64,000 nucleotides of DNA. It comes from Bacteroidota bacterium (GTDB lineage Bacteria; Bacteroidota; Bacteroidia; Chitinophagales; Chitinophagaceae). The translations under genes were made by a program, and so were the position numbers. The stretch lies in NCBI GenBank assembly GCA_005882315.1, contig VBAR01000001.1, positions 383,736 to 447,735 of the forward strand, written 5' to 3'. The notes beneath the pieces are model-generated. The model was not told the DNA's origin and made no database searches. It saw nothing but the letters and a program-made list of their open reading frames with translations. Of this stretch, positions 1 through 8,001 are shown piece after piece (the first letter of the stretch is position 1; every line of letters begins with the position of its first letter).

Positions 1-739
1 GTGGTTGGGGTGCCCTTATTTCCAGCTTAAGACCGGCTTCCTCTACAGCTTTTACTGTATTGCTTCCAAACGCACCGATCAATGTTCCGTTTTGTTTGTA
101 TTTGGGAAGATTATCGAAAAGACTTTTAACACCACTTGGAGTAAAAAAACAGATCACATCGAAATTGGTTTTTGTAATTAGTTCCTTTACATCATTGCTC
201 TGTGTGCGGTACATAAATGCCAAAACGTACTCACAATTATTCGATTTCAGCCAGTTTACGATCTCATTATCCTGCTGGTTTTCTGAGCATACATACATAA
301 ACTTTTCGTTGCCTTTATGCTTGTTTATGGAATCAAACATACTTTTATTCGTACCATCTGTTCCATAAAACACTTTGCGTTTACGATAGAGAATGAATTT
401 TTGCAGGTAAAGTGCCACAGCTTCGGTAATGCAGAAGTATTTTGTATCCTGTGAGATGCTCACTTTCATTTCCTCACACATCCGGAAAAAATGATCAATG
501 GCATTACGGCTGGTGAAGACAACCCCAGTGTAATTCTGAATTTCTATTTTCTGCCTGCGGAATTCTTTTGCATTTATAGCCTCAAGCCGGATAAATGGCT
601 GAAACTCCAGTTCAACGCTATACTTTCTGGTCAGCTCATACCAAGGCGATTTGTCGCTTTCGGGCTTCGGTTGGGTAACCAGGATTTTCTTAATTTCTTT
701 GTGCTGAACGAGTGTCTTGCTAACCACGGTTTTATTCAT
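1..739 (-). CDS. hemD: Uroporphyrinogen-III synthase (partial, C-terminus off the window)
   Basis: About 246 codons are read from an ATG at 739 to the window edge with no stop. The enzyme closes and isomerises hydroxymethylbilane to uroporphyrinogen III in haem synthesis. The translation shows HemD-like blocks: KILVTQPKP near the N-terminus, then VVFTSRNAIDHFF, and later CFFTPSGVKSLFDNLP followed by IGAFGSNTVKAVEEAGL, the usual 'TS..ga' and 'iG..Ta.a..eaGl' pattern of the two-domain fold. It lies 38 nt downstream of the DUF4271 gene on the same strand, a pairing common in Bacteroidota. Identification rests on motifs only, since the family is very divergent. Confidence 0.8.
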   Translation of the reverse strand, partial: MNKTVVSKTLVQHKEIKKILVTQPKPESDKSPWYELTRKYSVELEFQPFIRLEAINAKEFRRQKIEIQNYTGVVFTSRNAIDHFFRMCEEMKVSISQDTKYFCITEAVALYLQKFILYRKRKVFYGTDGTNKSMFDSINKHKGNEKFMYVCSENQQDNEIVNWLKSNNCEYVLAFMYRTQSNDVKELITKTNFDVICFFTPSGVKSLFDNLPKYKQNGTLIGAFGSNTVKAVEEAGLKLEIRAPQP

Positions 740-777
740 ATACGGTTCGGCTAAAATTGGCTGCAAAGGTAGCCGTT

Positions 778-1758
778 TTATTTAAGAAACGACATTACCC
801 ATTTAAATAATATTAGTAGAGGAAAGACTTCAAATGCGGTGAGGTAGAGAAGAAAATGCAACATATTAACCCGGGCCTGTGACCGGATCACTCCAATAGA
901 AAGATAAAATCGATATAAATACAGACAAGCAACCGCTGTAATTGAAACAATCAATGTTACGGGGTAAATCTTTTCATTACCAAAACTTAACAACACCAAA
1001 AAGGGAAGTACCACTATTCCGGTTATTTTATTGTTCATAAAAACAATAAACGTATATGCAGCGGCCGCATCAGTTCTACTAAAGAGCCAGCCCGCCAGCC
1101 AGACACCGGCAAATTTCATCATATATATAATACTCAACAGTATTGCGCTATATAGCCATAACTGCCAGAAATTAAACTTAGGCGCAATATTAAAATGCTG
1201 AAAAATAAAGGCAGCATACATTCCACCACTGACAATAAAAAAACCATTTAATAATAATGAGGGTAAGGGGGTTTGCAATAACTGCTCTCTCACCTGGCTT
1301 TGCTTAAGTGTGGTACGGAAATAAACACGAAACAGATCTGTAAAGTATTTTGGAAACATTTGTTTCAGTATCGCATAGAAGATCAACATGATGATCAGCG
1401 AATAAAAAAGTAACTCTTCTCCATTAAATTGCTTTAATGAAAACATTTGTTGAACGGGTTTCGCTTTGAGAGCAGCAGTTTGTATTGAATCCTTTTGCTT
1501 TTTTTTGAAGGCAGCAGTAATACTATCAATTTGCATATTCAAGGAATCCTTCACAGGTAAAGAATCCGTAAGGGAAGTCTTATTGGCTTTTTTTGCAGAA
1601 TTCCGAATATTTTTTTTTATTATAGGCGTATCCTGCTTTACCTCATTTAGTGAATCGGTTTGTGCAGTTGCAGAAAAAAACTGGCATAAAAAAAGACAAA
1701 ATAAAAATAGGCGGCTCACGGGTATATTTATAAAGCAAAAATAAAGGAGCAGAAACAA
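778..1758 (-). CDS. DUF4271 domain integral membrane protein
   Basis: 326 aa. A hydrophobic N-terminal segment ends in an SATAQ-like signal cleavage region, followed by a charged Lys/Ser/Asp-rich linker (roughly residues 35-105). The C-terminal 200 residues carry several membrane spans and resemble the DUF4271 family found in Bacteroidota next to hemD. Function is unknown. The conserved linkage to hemD suggests an envelope or haem-related role, which is inference. The start could also be a few codons downstream, still upstream of the signal peptide. Confidence 0.7.
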   Translation of the reverse strand: MFLLLYFCFINIPVSRLFLFCLFLCQFFSATAQTDSLNEVKQDTPIIKKNIRNSAKKANKTSLTDSLPVKDSLNMQIDSITAAFKKKQKDSIQTAALKAKPVQQMFSLKQFNGEELLFYSLIIMLIFYAILKQMFPKYFTDLFRVYFRTTLKQSQVREQLLQTPLPSLLLNGFFIVSGGMYAAFIFQHFNIAPKFNFWQLWLYSAILLSIIYMMKFAGVWLAGWLFSRTDAAAAYTFIVFMNNKITGIVVLPFLVLLSFGNEKIYPVTLIVSITAVACLYLYRFYLSIGVIRSQARVNMLHFLLYLTAFEVFPLLILFKWVMSFLK

Positions 1759-1813
1759 CCTGTACGAATTAGTTTACAACACTTTTTTTTGATTTAAGTA
1801 TTTTCACCAGTAG

Positions 1814-3013
1814 ATGCGCATCATTACCCGGACCATAGTCATTCTTTCACTCGTTAGCCTTCTTGCCGATGTAGCAAGTGAAATGATCTATCCCGTCATT
1901 CCCCTTTACCTTAATGAAATTGGTTTTAATGTTTTCTGGATCGGGATGCTGGAGGCAGTTGCCAATTTTACTGCCGGCATCAGTAAAGGATATTTTGGAA
2001 AATTAAGTGATGAAAAAGGTGTCAGGCTACCATTTGTAAAGCTCGGGTATTTATTAAGTGCTATTTCCAAGCCTATAATTGTATTATTCACTGCCAAGCT
2101 TTGGGTATTTTTTGCCAGAACTGTAGACCGGTTGGGGAAAGGTGTGAGAACAGCGGCAAGAGATGCTTTGCTTTCACAAGAAGCCACAAAAGAGAATAAA
2201 GCAAAAGTATTCGGATTTCATCGTAGTATGGATACACTCGGCGCCGCAATAGGTCCTATCATTGCTTTAGTTTTTCTTTTATATAGTCCGGGGAATTATC
2301 AATCACTTTTTTTTATCGCTTTTGTGCCGGGCATTCTTGCTGTGCTGTTGATTTTTTTATTGAAAGAAAAAAAGCATCCTTCGTCGACACTTAGTAAGGG
2401 AAATTTTTTTAGCTATTTCAGTTACTGGAAAATTGCGACACCGGCATTTAAAAAGTTAGTGCCGGGATTATTATTGTTTGCATTGTTCAACAGCTCAGAC
2501 TTTTTTCTTTTATTAAAAACGAAGGAAGCATTAGGCGAACAGACACTTACAATTTTCAATATTACTTTCGAAAGCGAAACAATAACTATACTGGCTTATA
2601 TATTTTACAATCTTATATTTGCCCTTGCTGCCTACCCGCTGGGAATATTGGCAGATAAATGGGGAATGAAAAAAATTTTTATGATTGGGCTTATGTTGTT
2701 TGCAATTGTATACGCAGGTTTTGCTTTTAACCCTTCATTGAATATTATTTTTCTTCTTTTCTTTTTATACGGTATTTATGCAGCCGCCACAGAAGGCATC
2801 GCAAAAGCATGGATAACCAATACAGCACATGAAAGTAATACGGCAACCGCAGTTGGTTTTTATACAAGCTGCGAAAGTATCTGTGCATTTGCTGCCAGTG
2901 CTATGGCAGGAGCAGTGTGGGCCGGTTTTGGCAGCATCGTTACTTTTCTTGCCACATCGTTTATCGCCCTGATAGTTCTACTTTATTTTCTATTGAAATT
3001 CAAACGGCTGTAA
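1814..3013 (+). CDS. MFS transporter
   Basis: 399 aa, hydrophobic throughout with about 12 predicted spans. The N-terminal half has the MFS loop 2-3 pattern (GKLSDEKGVRLPFVKLGY) and the segment DRLGKGVRTAARDALLS typical of a Bacteroidota MFS subgroup; the second half repeats the loop as GILADKWGMKKIFMIG. Substrate cannot be told. It is divergent from the DUF4271 gene, with 55 nt between them, so the two share an upstream region. The ATG at 1814 precedes the first span directly. Confidence 0.8.
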   Translation: MRIITRTIVILSLVSLLADVASEMIYPVIPLYLNEIGFNVFWIGMLEAVANFTAGISKGYFGKLSDEKGVRLPFVKLGYLLSAISKPIIVLFTAKLWVFFARTVDRLGKGVRTAARDALLSQEATKENKAKVFGFHRSMDTLGAAIGPIIALVFLLYSPGNYQSLFFIAFVPGILAVLLIFLLKEKKHPSSTLSKGNFFSYFSYWKIATPAFKKLVPGLLLFALFNSSDFFLLLKTKEALGEQTLTIFNITFESETITILAYIFYNLIFALAAYPLGILADKWGMKKIFMIGLMLFAIVYAGFAFNPSLNIIFLLFFLYGIYAAATEGIAKAWITNTAHESNTATAVGFYTSCESICAFAASAMAGAVWAGFGSIVTFLATSFIALIVLLYFLLKFKRL

Positions 3014-3082
3014 GAGAAAATCGTTCATAACGGTCTTTTTGGCATAATAATCGCAAGCTGTGCTCAATAAGAAACGTATTTT

Positions 3083-3574
3083 ATGAGACGCTTAATTTTT
3101 ACTGCATTTGCGGTTGTATTTTTTTCTGTAGCAAATGCACAAAGTAAATCAGCCAACAGTTCCACTTACAGATCTGCACTGGGCATAAAAGTGTGGGATG
3201 GTGCAGGTATCACATTCAAACATTTTTTTAATCCACAAAACGCCGGAGAGTTGATTGCCTATTTCTGGCAACATGGTATGCGCATTACCGGTTTATATGA
3301 AATTCACGGCAATATTTCGGGAGCACCAGGCCTAAAATGGTATATAGGCCCCGGTCTTCATGTTGGATATTATGATGCCGGCTACTATCATAGAAATTAT
3401 TATTATCCTGATAGCCATACCATGATTGGTATTGATGGCGTATTAGGATTGGATTATAAATTTAAAGGAGCCCCGATCAATATTTCTTTGGACTGGCAAC
3501 CCGCATTTGAATTTGGAGATTATGCTGGTTTCTATGGGAATTGGGGAGGACTTGGAATCCGTTACACCTTCTAG
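3083..3574 (+). CDS. Small secreted protein, probable outer-membrane beta-barrel
   Basis: 163 aa with a clear signal peptide (hydrophobic run ending in VANAQ, about residue 20). The mature part is rich in Gly, Tyr and aromatic residues with alternating hydrophobic positions and ends in GGLGIRYTF, a terminal aromatic typical of outer-membrane barrels. No specific function can be assigned. It is monocistronic: a strong intrinsic terminator follows at 3603-3634. Confidence 0.6.
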   Translation: MRRLIFTAFAVVFFSVANAQSKSANSSTYRSALGIKVWDGAGITFKHFFNPQNAGELIAYFWQHGMRITGLYEIHGNISGAPGLKWYIGPGLHVGYYDAGYYHRNYYYPDSHTMIGIDGVLGLDYKFKGAPINISLDWQPAFEFGDYAGFYGNWGGLGIRYTF

Positions 3575-3602
3575 ATATATCGTTCACTTTGTATTCATTG
3601 CT

Positions 3603-3634
3603 AAAAGGAGGAACAGAGATGTTCCTCTTTTTAT
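3603..3634 (+). terminator. Intrinsic terminator of the 3083-3574 gene
   Basis: An 8-bp perfect stem (GAGGAACA at 3608-3615, TGTTCCTC at 3620-3627) with a GAGA tetraloop is followed directly by a T-rich run (TTTTTATTT). It lies between the barrel gene and the hydrolase, which argues against any hydrolase start upstream of 3661. Confidence 0.85.
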
Positions 3635-3660
3635 TTACCTTAACCCGTAAATATGTTTTT

Positions 3661-4548
3661 ATGAAGAAAATATTATTGTCTGTTATAACATTCTTTGCAT
3701 TTTTTTTATTTGGTTCTGCGCAAACTGATTTTGAAAAATTGCAAATGGAATATGAGAAATTAGTAAATGATCCGAAAAATATTTATGGCAAAAACAAAGA
3801 AGCTGGTAAATATTATGACATCCGTGGTTTTAAAATGTATGCAGAAGTATATGGTGAAGGACAACCGCTTTTATTCATACATGGCAATGGCGGTTCGATC
3901 AATCATTTTACCTATCAAATTCCCTATTTCTCCAAAAAATATAAAGTGATTATTGCTGACAGCAGAGCACAAGGCAACTCAAAAGATAACAAAGATTCAA
4001 TAACTTATGAAATGATGGCAGATGATTATGCTGCCTTGCTGGAAGCTATGAAAATAGACTCAGCCTATGTTGTAGGTTGGAGTGATGGTGGAATTAACGG
4101 GTTATTATTAGCAATACATCATCCTGAAAAAGTAAAGAAGTTGGCAATAACCGGGGCTAACTTGAGGCCAGATACAACCGCTGTTCCTCAATCCATTTGG
4201 GATTTGGTATATCCAATCTACAATGAGTTAAAAAATATTGTAAACAAGAATGAAGCTCAAAAAAATGCACTTAAGATGATGCGTCTTCTATCAGAACAAC
4301 CCCATATTCCATTGACTGATTTACATAAAATAAGTTGTCCTACTCTCGTTATTGGAGGTGACCATGATGTGATCAAAGAAGAACATACGATGGAAATATA
4401 TAAGAATATTCCTAAATCGTATTTATGGATCTTGCCAAATTCAGGTCATAGCACGCCAATTGTTTATGCAGATGAGTTTAATAAAAAGATTGATGACTTC
4501 TTCAAACAACCTTTCAGGAGTTTTGATGCAGCAAAAAGATTCTTCTGA
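3661..4548 (+). CDS. Secreted alpha/beta hydrolase
   Basis: 295 aa. The frame is open further upstream, but the ATG at 3661 begins a signal peptide (MKKILLSVITFFAFF to GSAQ) and follows the terminator, so it is chosen. The fold signature is clear: oxyanion-hole loop FIHGNGGS, nucleophile elbow VVGWSDGG with Ser in G-x-S-x-G, acid residue in GGDHDVI, and catalytic His in NSGHSTP. Substrate is unknown; periplasmic location is expected from the signal peptide. It is convergent with the tryptophan dioxygenase gene, with the stops 1-2 nt apart. Confidence 0.85.
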   Translation: MKKILLSVITFFAFFLFGSAQTDFEKLQMEYEKLVNDPKNIYGKNKEAGKYYDIRGFKMYAEVYGEGQPLLFIHGNGGSINHFTYQIPYFSKKYKVIIADSRAQGNSKDNKDSITYEMMADDYAALLEAMKIDSAYVVGWSDGGINGLLLAIHHPEKVKKLAITGANLRPDTTAVPQSIWDLVYPIYNELKNIVNKNEAQKNALKMMRLLSEQPHIPLTDLHKISCPTLVIGGDHDVIKEEHTMEIYKNIPKSYLWILPNSGHSTPIVYADEFNKKIDDFFKQPFRSFDAAKRFF

Positions 4549-4549
4549 T

Positions 4550-5557
4550 CTACTGATGTACAAAACCCAATCTTTGTTCCAGTTCAGTGGGTAGTTGAGG
4601 GAGTTTTCTTCTTTCAATCAAAAAACTATTAAGCTGTGCGATCTCTTTGTAGATATAATGTTTATCAGCTGCTGCCTTTAAATAGTCTTTCCCGCTGCTG
4701 CCTCCAGTACCGATTCTTGTACCAATCATCCGATGCACCATATTCATATGGCGATAACGCCAGGAACTAAGTTGCTCATCTATTTCCAGTAAACAGTTTA
4801 ACAACTGAAAAGGCAATTGTAATAATGGGTAGCCGCGATATAACATTATAAATAAAGCTGAACGGTTGGCTTTTGAAGAAAGCTGATTGACGTTTGCTGA
4901 TTGCTGGCTGCTTTCATTCATAAATAAATTATCAAATGGTTCCAGGTTATCTTTTTCAGCATCAGCAAGACTGCTTTGATAAACTGACCTGTATTGCTGC
5001 CAGAAAGAATTTTTATCATCCGACAATGCAGGAGCCAATGGCATTCTTTCCAACCATGCGTTTACTAATTGCAAAAGTGATTTATCTGATTCTGCCTTTT
5101 TTATAACCGATACATGTTCGTCTCTCAATTGTGATGTATAATACTGCTGACCATGTCGGTGTTCAAATTTCAATCCGAGTTTTGCTTCCAGTTCTTTAAA
5201 CTGCCAGCTCTGAAAACCGGATGCAGGGCGAAGCATATCACGGAAATCAAGAAAATCCATTGGCGTCATTGTTTCCATAATCTCTATCTGGTGAACCAAC
5301 ACCTGTAAGATCGTAATTGTTCTTTTCAGTCTATGAACTACAGTCTGCAATTCAGGTGAATTATCATTCAACGCCGGTTTGTTCATAATAGCTGCAATGG
5401 AATCGGCTTCATGATGCAGTTGTTTAAACCAAAGTTCATAGGCCTGGTGAATAACGATAAACAACATCTCATCGTGGGCAGGCAAATTTTTCTTTTCGCT
5501 TTCAGGTGCTTGTGCGTTAAGAATCTTTTCCAATTGAAGATAATCGTGATAATTCAT
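4550..5557 (-). CDS. kynA: Tryptophan 2,3-dioxygenase
   Basis: 335 aa from the ATG at 5557; an ATG at 5566 (three codons upstream) is equally possible. This haem enzyme opens the indole ring of L-tryptophan to N-formylkynurenine, the first step of the kynurenine pathway. Family blocks are visible: MLFIVIHQAYELWFKQ near residue 35, TPMDFLDFRDML and SGFQSWQFKELE mid-protein, and RYRHMNMVHRMIG followed by GTGGSSG, the substrate-binding loop. No other kynurenine-pathway gene is adjacent, so it stands alone here. Confidence 0.93.
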   Translation of the reverse strand: MNYHDYLQLEKILNAQAPESEKKNLPAHDEMLFIVIHQAYELWFKQLHHEADSIAAIMNKPALNDNSPELQTVVHRLKRTITILQVLVHQIEIMETMTPMDFLDFRDMLRPASGFQSWQFKELEAKLGLKFEHRHGQQYYTSQLRDEHVSVIKKAESDKSLLQLVNAWLERMPLAPALSDDKNSFWQQYRSVYQSSLADAEKDNLEPFDNLFMNESSQQSANVNQLSSKANRSALFIMLYRGYPLLQLPFQLLNCLLEIDEQLSSWRYRHMNMVHRMIGTRIGTGGSSGKDYLKAAADKHYIYKEIAQLNSFLIERRKLPQLPTELEQRLGFVHQ

Positions 5558-5644
5558 ATTTGACATGCTGCAAATGTAAGAAAGCAAGTTTCTTTCAATT
5601 GTAGATTTTATTCAAGATTTAAAATTTTTCAATCATAACAGTGT

Positions 5645-7579
5645 TTATTTTAATCTTATCCATCCCGATGCATCCATTTCAATTTTATCTTCTGCCTGCA
5701 TCAGATCAAGTACTTTCCATGCTTTTTCTTTTTTGATACTTCCTAATTGCAAGATCAGATCCTTACTAGGCAATGGCTGGGCCGCTAATGCTGAAGAAAT
5801 TATACCTGAGATCTTGTTGAAATCTTCCCTGTTTACCACAAGAGCTTTTTGACTAAGGCAATTATCACATACACCACAACTCTTAATTTCTTTATCACCA
5901 AAATAACCTCCCAATATTCGGCTTCTGCAGTAAACAGTTTCATGAGCATATTGCACCATCATCTTACTCCGGTTAATAAATTTTTCTTTCCTTGTTTTAA
6001 ATCCTGTTATATCAATCTTCAAATCTTCTGCTTTTATTCTTTCACGAAGCAGGAGTATTTGTGGCGAATCCTTTTGCGGATTGTATTCAATAATTCCGGC
6101 TTTATGTAATTGATGTAATTGCAGTTTAGTAGTATCAGTATCTGTTTTATTCAACCTGGCAACTACAACTTCAGAAACAGGGACAGGAAAATCAAATATT
6201 CCTTCATAGGCTCTTAGCAAGGATTTTATCATTGGTTCTAATAAAGCATGGCTCTTTTCAAATTCATATAAATCCTTTTTATTAACAGTAAACCGGATAG
6301 TTGATGGAACAAAAACCTGTTCATTAAAACTCAACCAGCCCTCCTGCTCCAATGCCTTTAAAGAATAAACAGCAGTATGCACATTCAGTTTAAACTTTTT
6401 AATAAAATCATTGATATCAAAATCATAATACACTCTTTCACTGCCACCAGATGGAATTTGCAAATAATTGCAAACCGCATGATAAACAGATCTTATATCT
6501 TCCAATGAAGGAAATCGAATAGCAGCCATCTTGTCCAACTCCGCCACATCAGTTTCATCATATAATAATACCGCATAGGATTTTTTCAGATCCCTTCCAG
6601 CACGGCCCGCTTCCTGGTAATAATTCTCTAAACAATCCGGCATATCGGCATGCACGACTATTCGTACATCGGGTTTATCGATCCCCATTCCAAAAGCATT
6701 GGTGCAAACGATCACTCTTACTTCATTCTTTATCCATGCTTCCTGCTTTTTGCTTCTCTCCTCCTGTTTTAAACCTGCATGATAAAAATCTGCTGAAATT
6801 TTTTGAAGTTTCAGCAATTCTGCAATTTCTTTTGTCCGCTTCCTGCTTTTACAATATACAATTCCACTCCCCTGTACTTTAGAGAAAATCTCAGTAATCT
6901 TTTTTGCTCTTGAGTCAACATTAAACACACTAAAAGAAAGATTGGGCCGTTCGAAAGATTGCCGGAAAATATTATGATTACTAAAGTTTAGCTTCTCACA
7001 AATATCATTCTGTACATCGGGTGTTGCAGTAGCAGTTAAAGCAAGTATGGGTATGCCCGGTAGTTCTTCACGCAATGCAGCTATACGCAAATAAGGCGGA
7101 CGAAAATCATAACCCCATTGCGAAATACAATGTGCTTCATCAACTGCAATAAGATTTACCCCAAGTGAAGGAAGAAATTCCTTGAACAAATTAGTTTCAA
7201 GCCGTTCCGGGCTTACATATAAAAATTTGCAGTTACTGTTTCCGGCAACTTTAAAAACATTCTCTACTTCTTTTCTGCTCATTCCGGAATAAACAGCAAA
7301 TGCAGTGATCCCTTTTTTACGCAGGTTTTCAACCTGGTCTTTCATTAAAGCGATGAGCGGGGAAATAACAAGACATAAACCTTCTTTACACATTGCCGGA
7401 ACCTGGTAACAGACAGATTTACCTCCCCCGGTTGGCATCAATGCTAACGTATCTTTATTTGAAAGTATTGACTCTATTACTTCCTGTTGAAGAGGCCTGA
7501 AAGCTTCATAGCCCCAATACTGTTTAAGTATTTCGTGAGTCGTGAGACGTGAATCGTGAGTAGAATCCTTCAGCGTCAT
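5645..7579 (-). CDS. recQ: ATP-dependent DNA helicase RecQ
   Basis: 644 aa. 3'-5' helicase of recombination and fork repair. Helicase motifs: Walker A PTGGGKSVCYQ, DEAH box VDEAHCISQWGYDFRP, LTATATP, and motif VI YYQEAGRAGRD. The zinc-binding cysteines follow (CRS... CGVCDNC, about residues 545-570), then a winged-helix-like C-terminus; no HRDC domain is seen. The first about 16 residues are odd: residues 6-16 are encoded by the heptamer repeat at 7533-7561, upstream of the normal RecQ beginning (EILKQYWGYEAFRPLQ). The ATG overlaps the stop of the upstream four-helix-bundle gene (TAATG), so the two may be translationally coupled. Confidence 0.95.
   Translation of the reverse strand: MTLKDSTHDSRLTTHEILKQYWGYEAFRPLQQEVIESILSNKDTLALMPTGGGKSVCYQVPAMCKEGLCLVISPLIALMKDQVENLRKKGITAFAVYSGMSRKEVENVFKVAGNSNCKFLYVSPERLETNLFKEFLPSLGVNLIAVDEAHCISQWGYDFRPPYLRIAALREELPGIPILALTATATPDVQNDICEKLNFSNHNIFRQSFERPNLSFSVFNVDSRAKKITEIFSKVQGSGIVYCKSRKRTKEIAELLKLQKISADFYHAGLKQEERSKKQEAWIKNEVRVIVCTNAFGMGIDKPDVRIVVHADMPDCLENYYQEAGRAGRDLKKSYAVLLYDETDVAELDKMAAIRFPSLEDIRSVYHAVCNYLQIPSGGSERVYYDFDINDFIKKFKLNVHTAVYSLKALEQEGWLSFNEQVFVPSTIRFTVNKKDLYEFEKSHALLEPMIKSLLRAYEGIFDFPVPVSEVVVARLNKTDTDTTKLQLHQLHKAGIIEYNPQKDSPQILLLRERIKAEDLKIDITGFKTRKEKFINRSKMMVQYAHETVYCRSRILGGYFGDKEIKSCGVCDNCLSQKALVVNREDFNKISGIISSALAAQPLPSKDLILQLGSIKKEKAWKVLDLMQAEDKIEMDASGWIRLK
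7533..7561 (+). repeat. Heptamer-built inverted repeat, recQ side
   Basis: 29 bp composed of four heptamers of consensus TCGTGAG (the third is ACGTGAA) plus a final T. It is identical to the reverse complement of 7973-8001; the match ends abruptly on both sides. It is translated as part of the RecQ N-terminus. Confidence 0.9.
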
Positions 7580-7929
7580 TATCCTATCATTTTTGAAATC
7601 ATTTGAAATACCCTCACCATCAAAACACCCAGTTCTTTGAGGTTTTCTTTTGAAACATACTTCAAATTTACGGCTATATCAATTGCTGCATCTATCTCGA
7701 TAACAGAGCCACGAGCAATCTCATAGAATCGTTTTCGCTCAACAAGTGATTTTCTTGAACAGCCCTCCGCTACATTAAGATGCACTGACAATGCTGCACG
7801 CCTGATTTGTGAAATAATTCCGAATTTTTCATCTGACGGAAATGATTTTGTCTCACGATAACAGGACAGAACAAATTCCCTAGACACAACAAAGACATCA
7901 AGTTTTGTATGTGATAATTCTAAAAACAT
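7579..7929 (-). CDS. Four-helix-bundle protein (S23 / 23S rRNA intervening-sequence family)
   Basis: 116 aa, the usual length of the family. The signature is visible: KFGIISQIRRAALSVHLN followed by VAEGCSRKS and then RFYEIARGSVIEID, matching the family pattern 'fgl.sQiRRAa.Si..NiaEG..r.s..ef..fl..A.GSl.E'. Members form small all-helical bundles; they occur inside rRNA intervening sequences and as free genes, and are related to Avd of diversity-generating retroelements. Molecular function is unknown. Here the gene is the sole cargo of an inverted-repeat-bounded unit, and its stop overlaps the recQ start. Confidence 0.88.
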   Translation of the reverse strand: MFLELSHTKLDVFVVSREFVLSCYRETKSFPSDEKFGIISQIRRAALSVHLNVAEGCSRKSLVERKRFYEIARGSVIEIDAAIDIAVNLKYVSKENLKELGVLMVRVFQMISKMIG

Positions 7930-7972
7930 AATTTTTTTCCCTAAGCTAAGGAAAAATTAAACCATTGGATAC

Positions 7973-8001
7973 ACTCACGATTCACGTCTCACGACTCACG
8001 A
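7973..8001 (-). repeat. Heptamer-built inverted repeat, copA side
   Basis: Exact reverse complement of 7533-7561 over 29 bp, with mismatches immediately outside. Its last base abuts the copA stop codon at 8002-8004, so it lies in the 3' end of the copA transcript. Confidence 0.9.

Larger units (their letters stand above)
7533..8001. mobile_element. Candidate 469-bp mobile cassette: four-helix-bundle gene between perfect 29-bp inverted repeats
   Basis: The unit is delimited by 7533-7561 and 7973-8001, exact reverse complements of each other, 411 bp apart. The only gene inside is the S23-like protein at 7579-7929. One end lies inside the recQ reading frame and the other stops one base before the copA stop codon. 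Compactness, perfect terminal symmetry and disruption of a neighbour's 5' end all suggest insertion. No transposase is present, so movement, if real, would be in trans. Only these two copies are seen in the window. Confidence 0.5.

Noticed and set aside
7533-8001. CRISPR array or diversity-generating retroelement
   Set aside because: Only two inverted copies of the repeat and no spacers. The gene resembles Avd-type bundles, but no reverse transcriptase or template/variable repeat pair is seen in the window.
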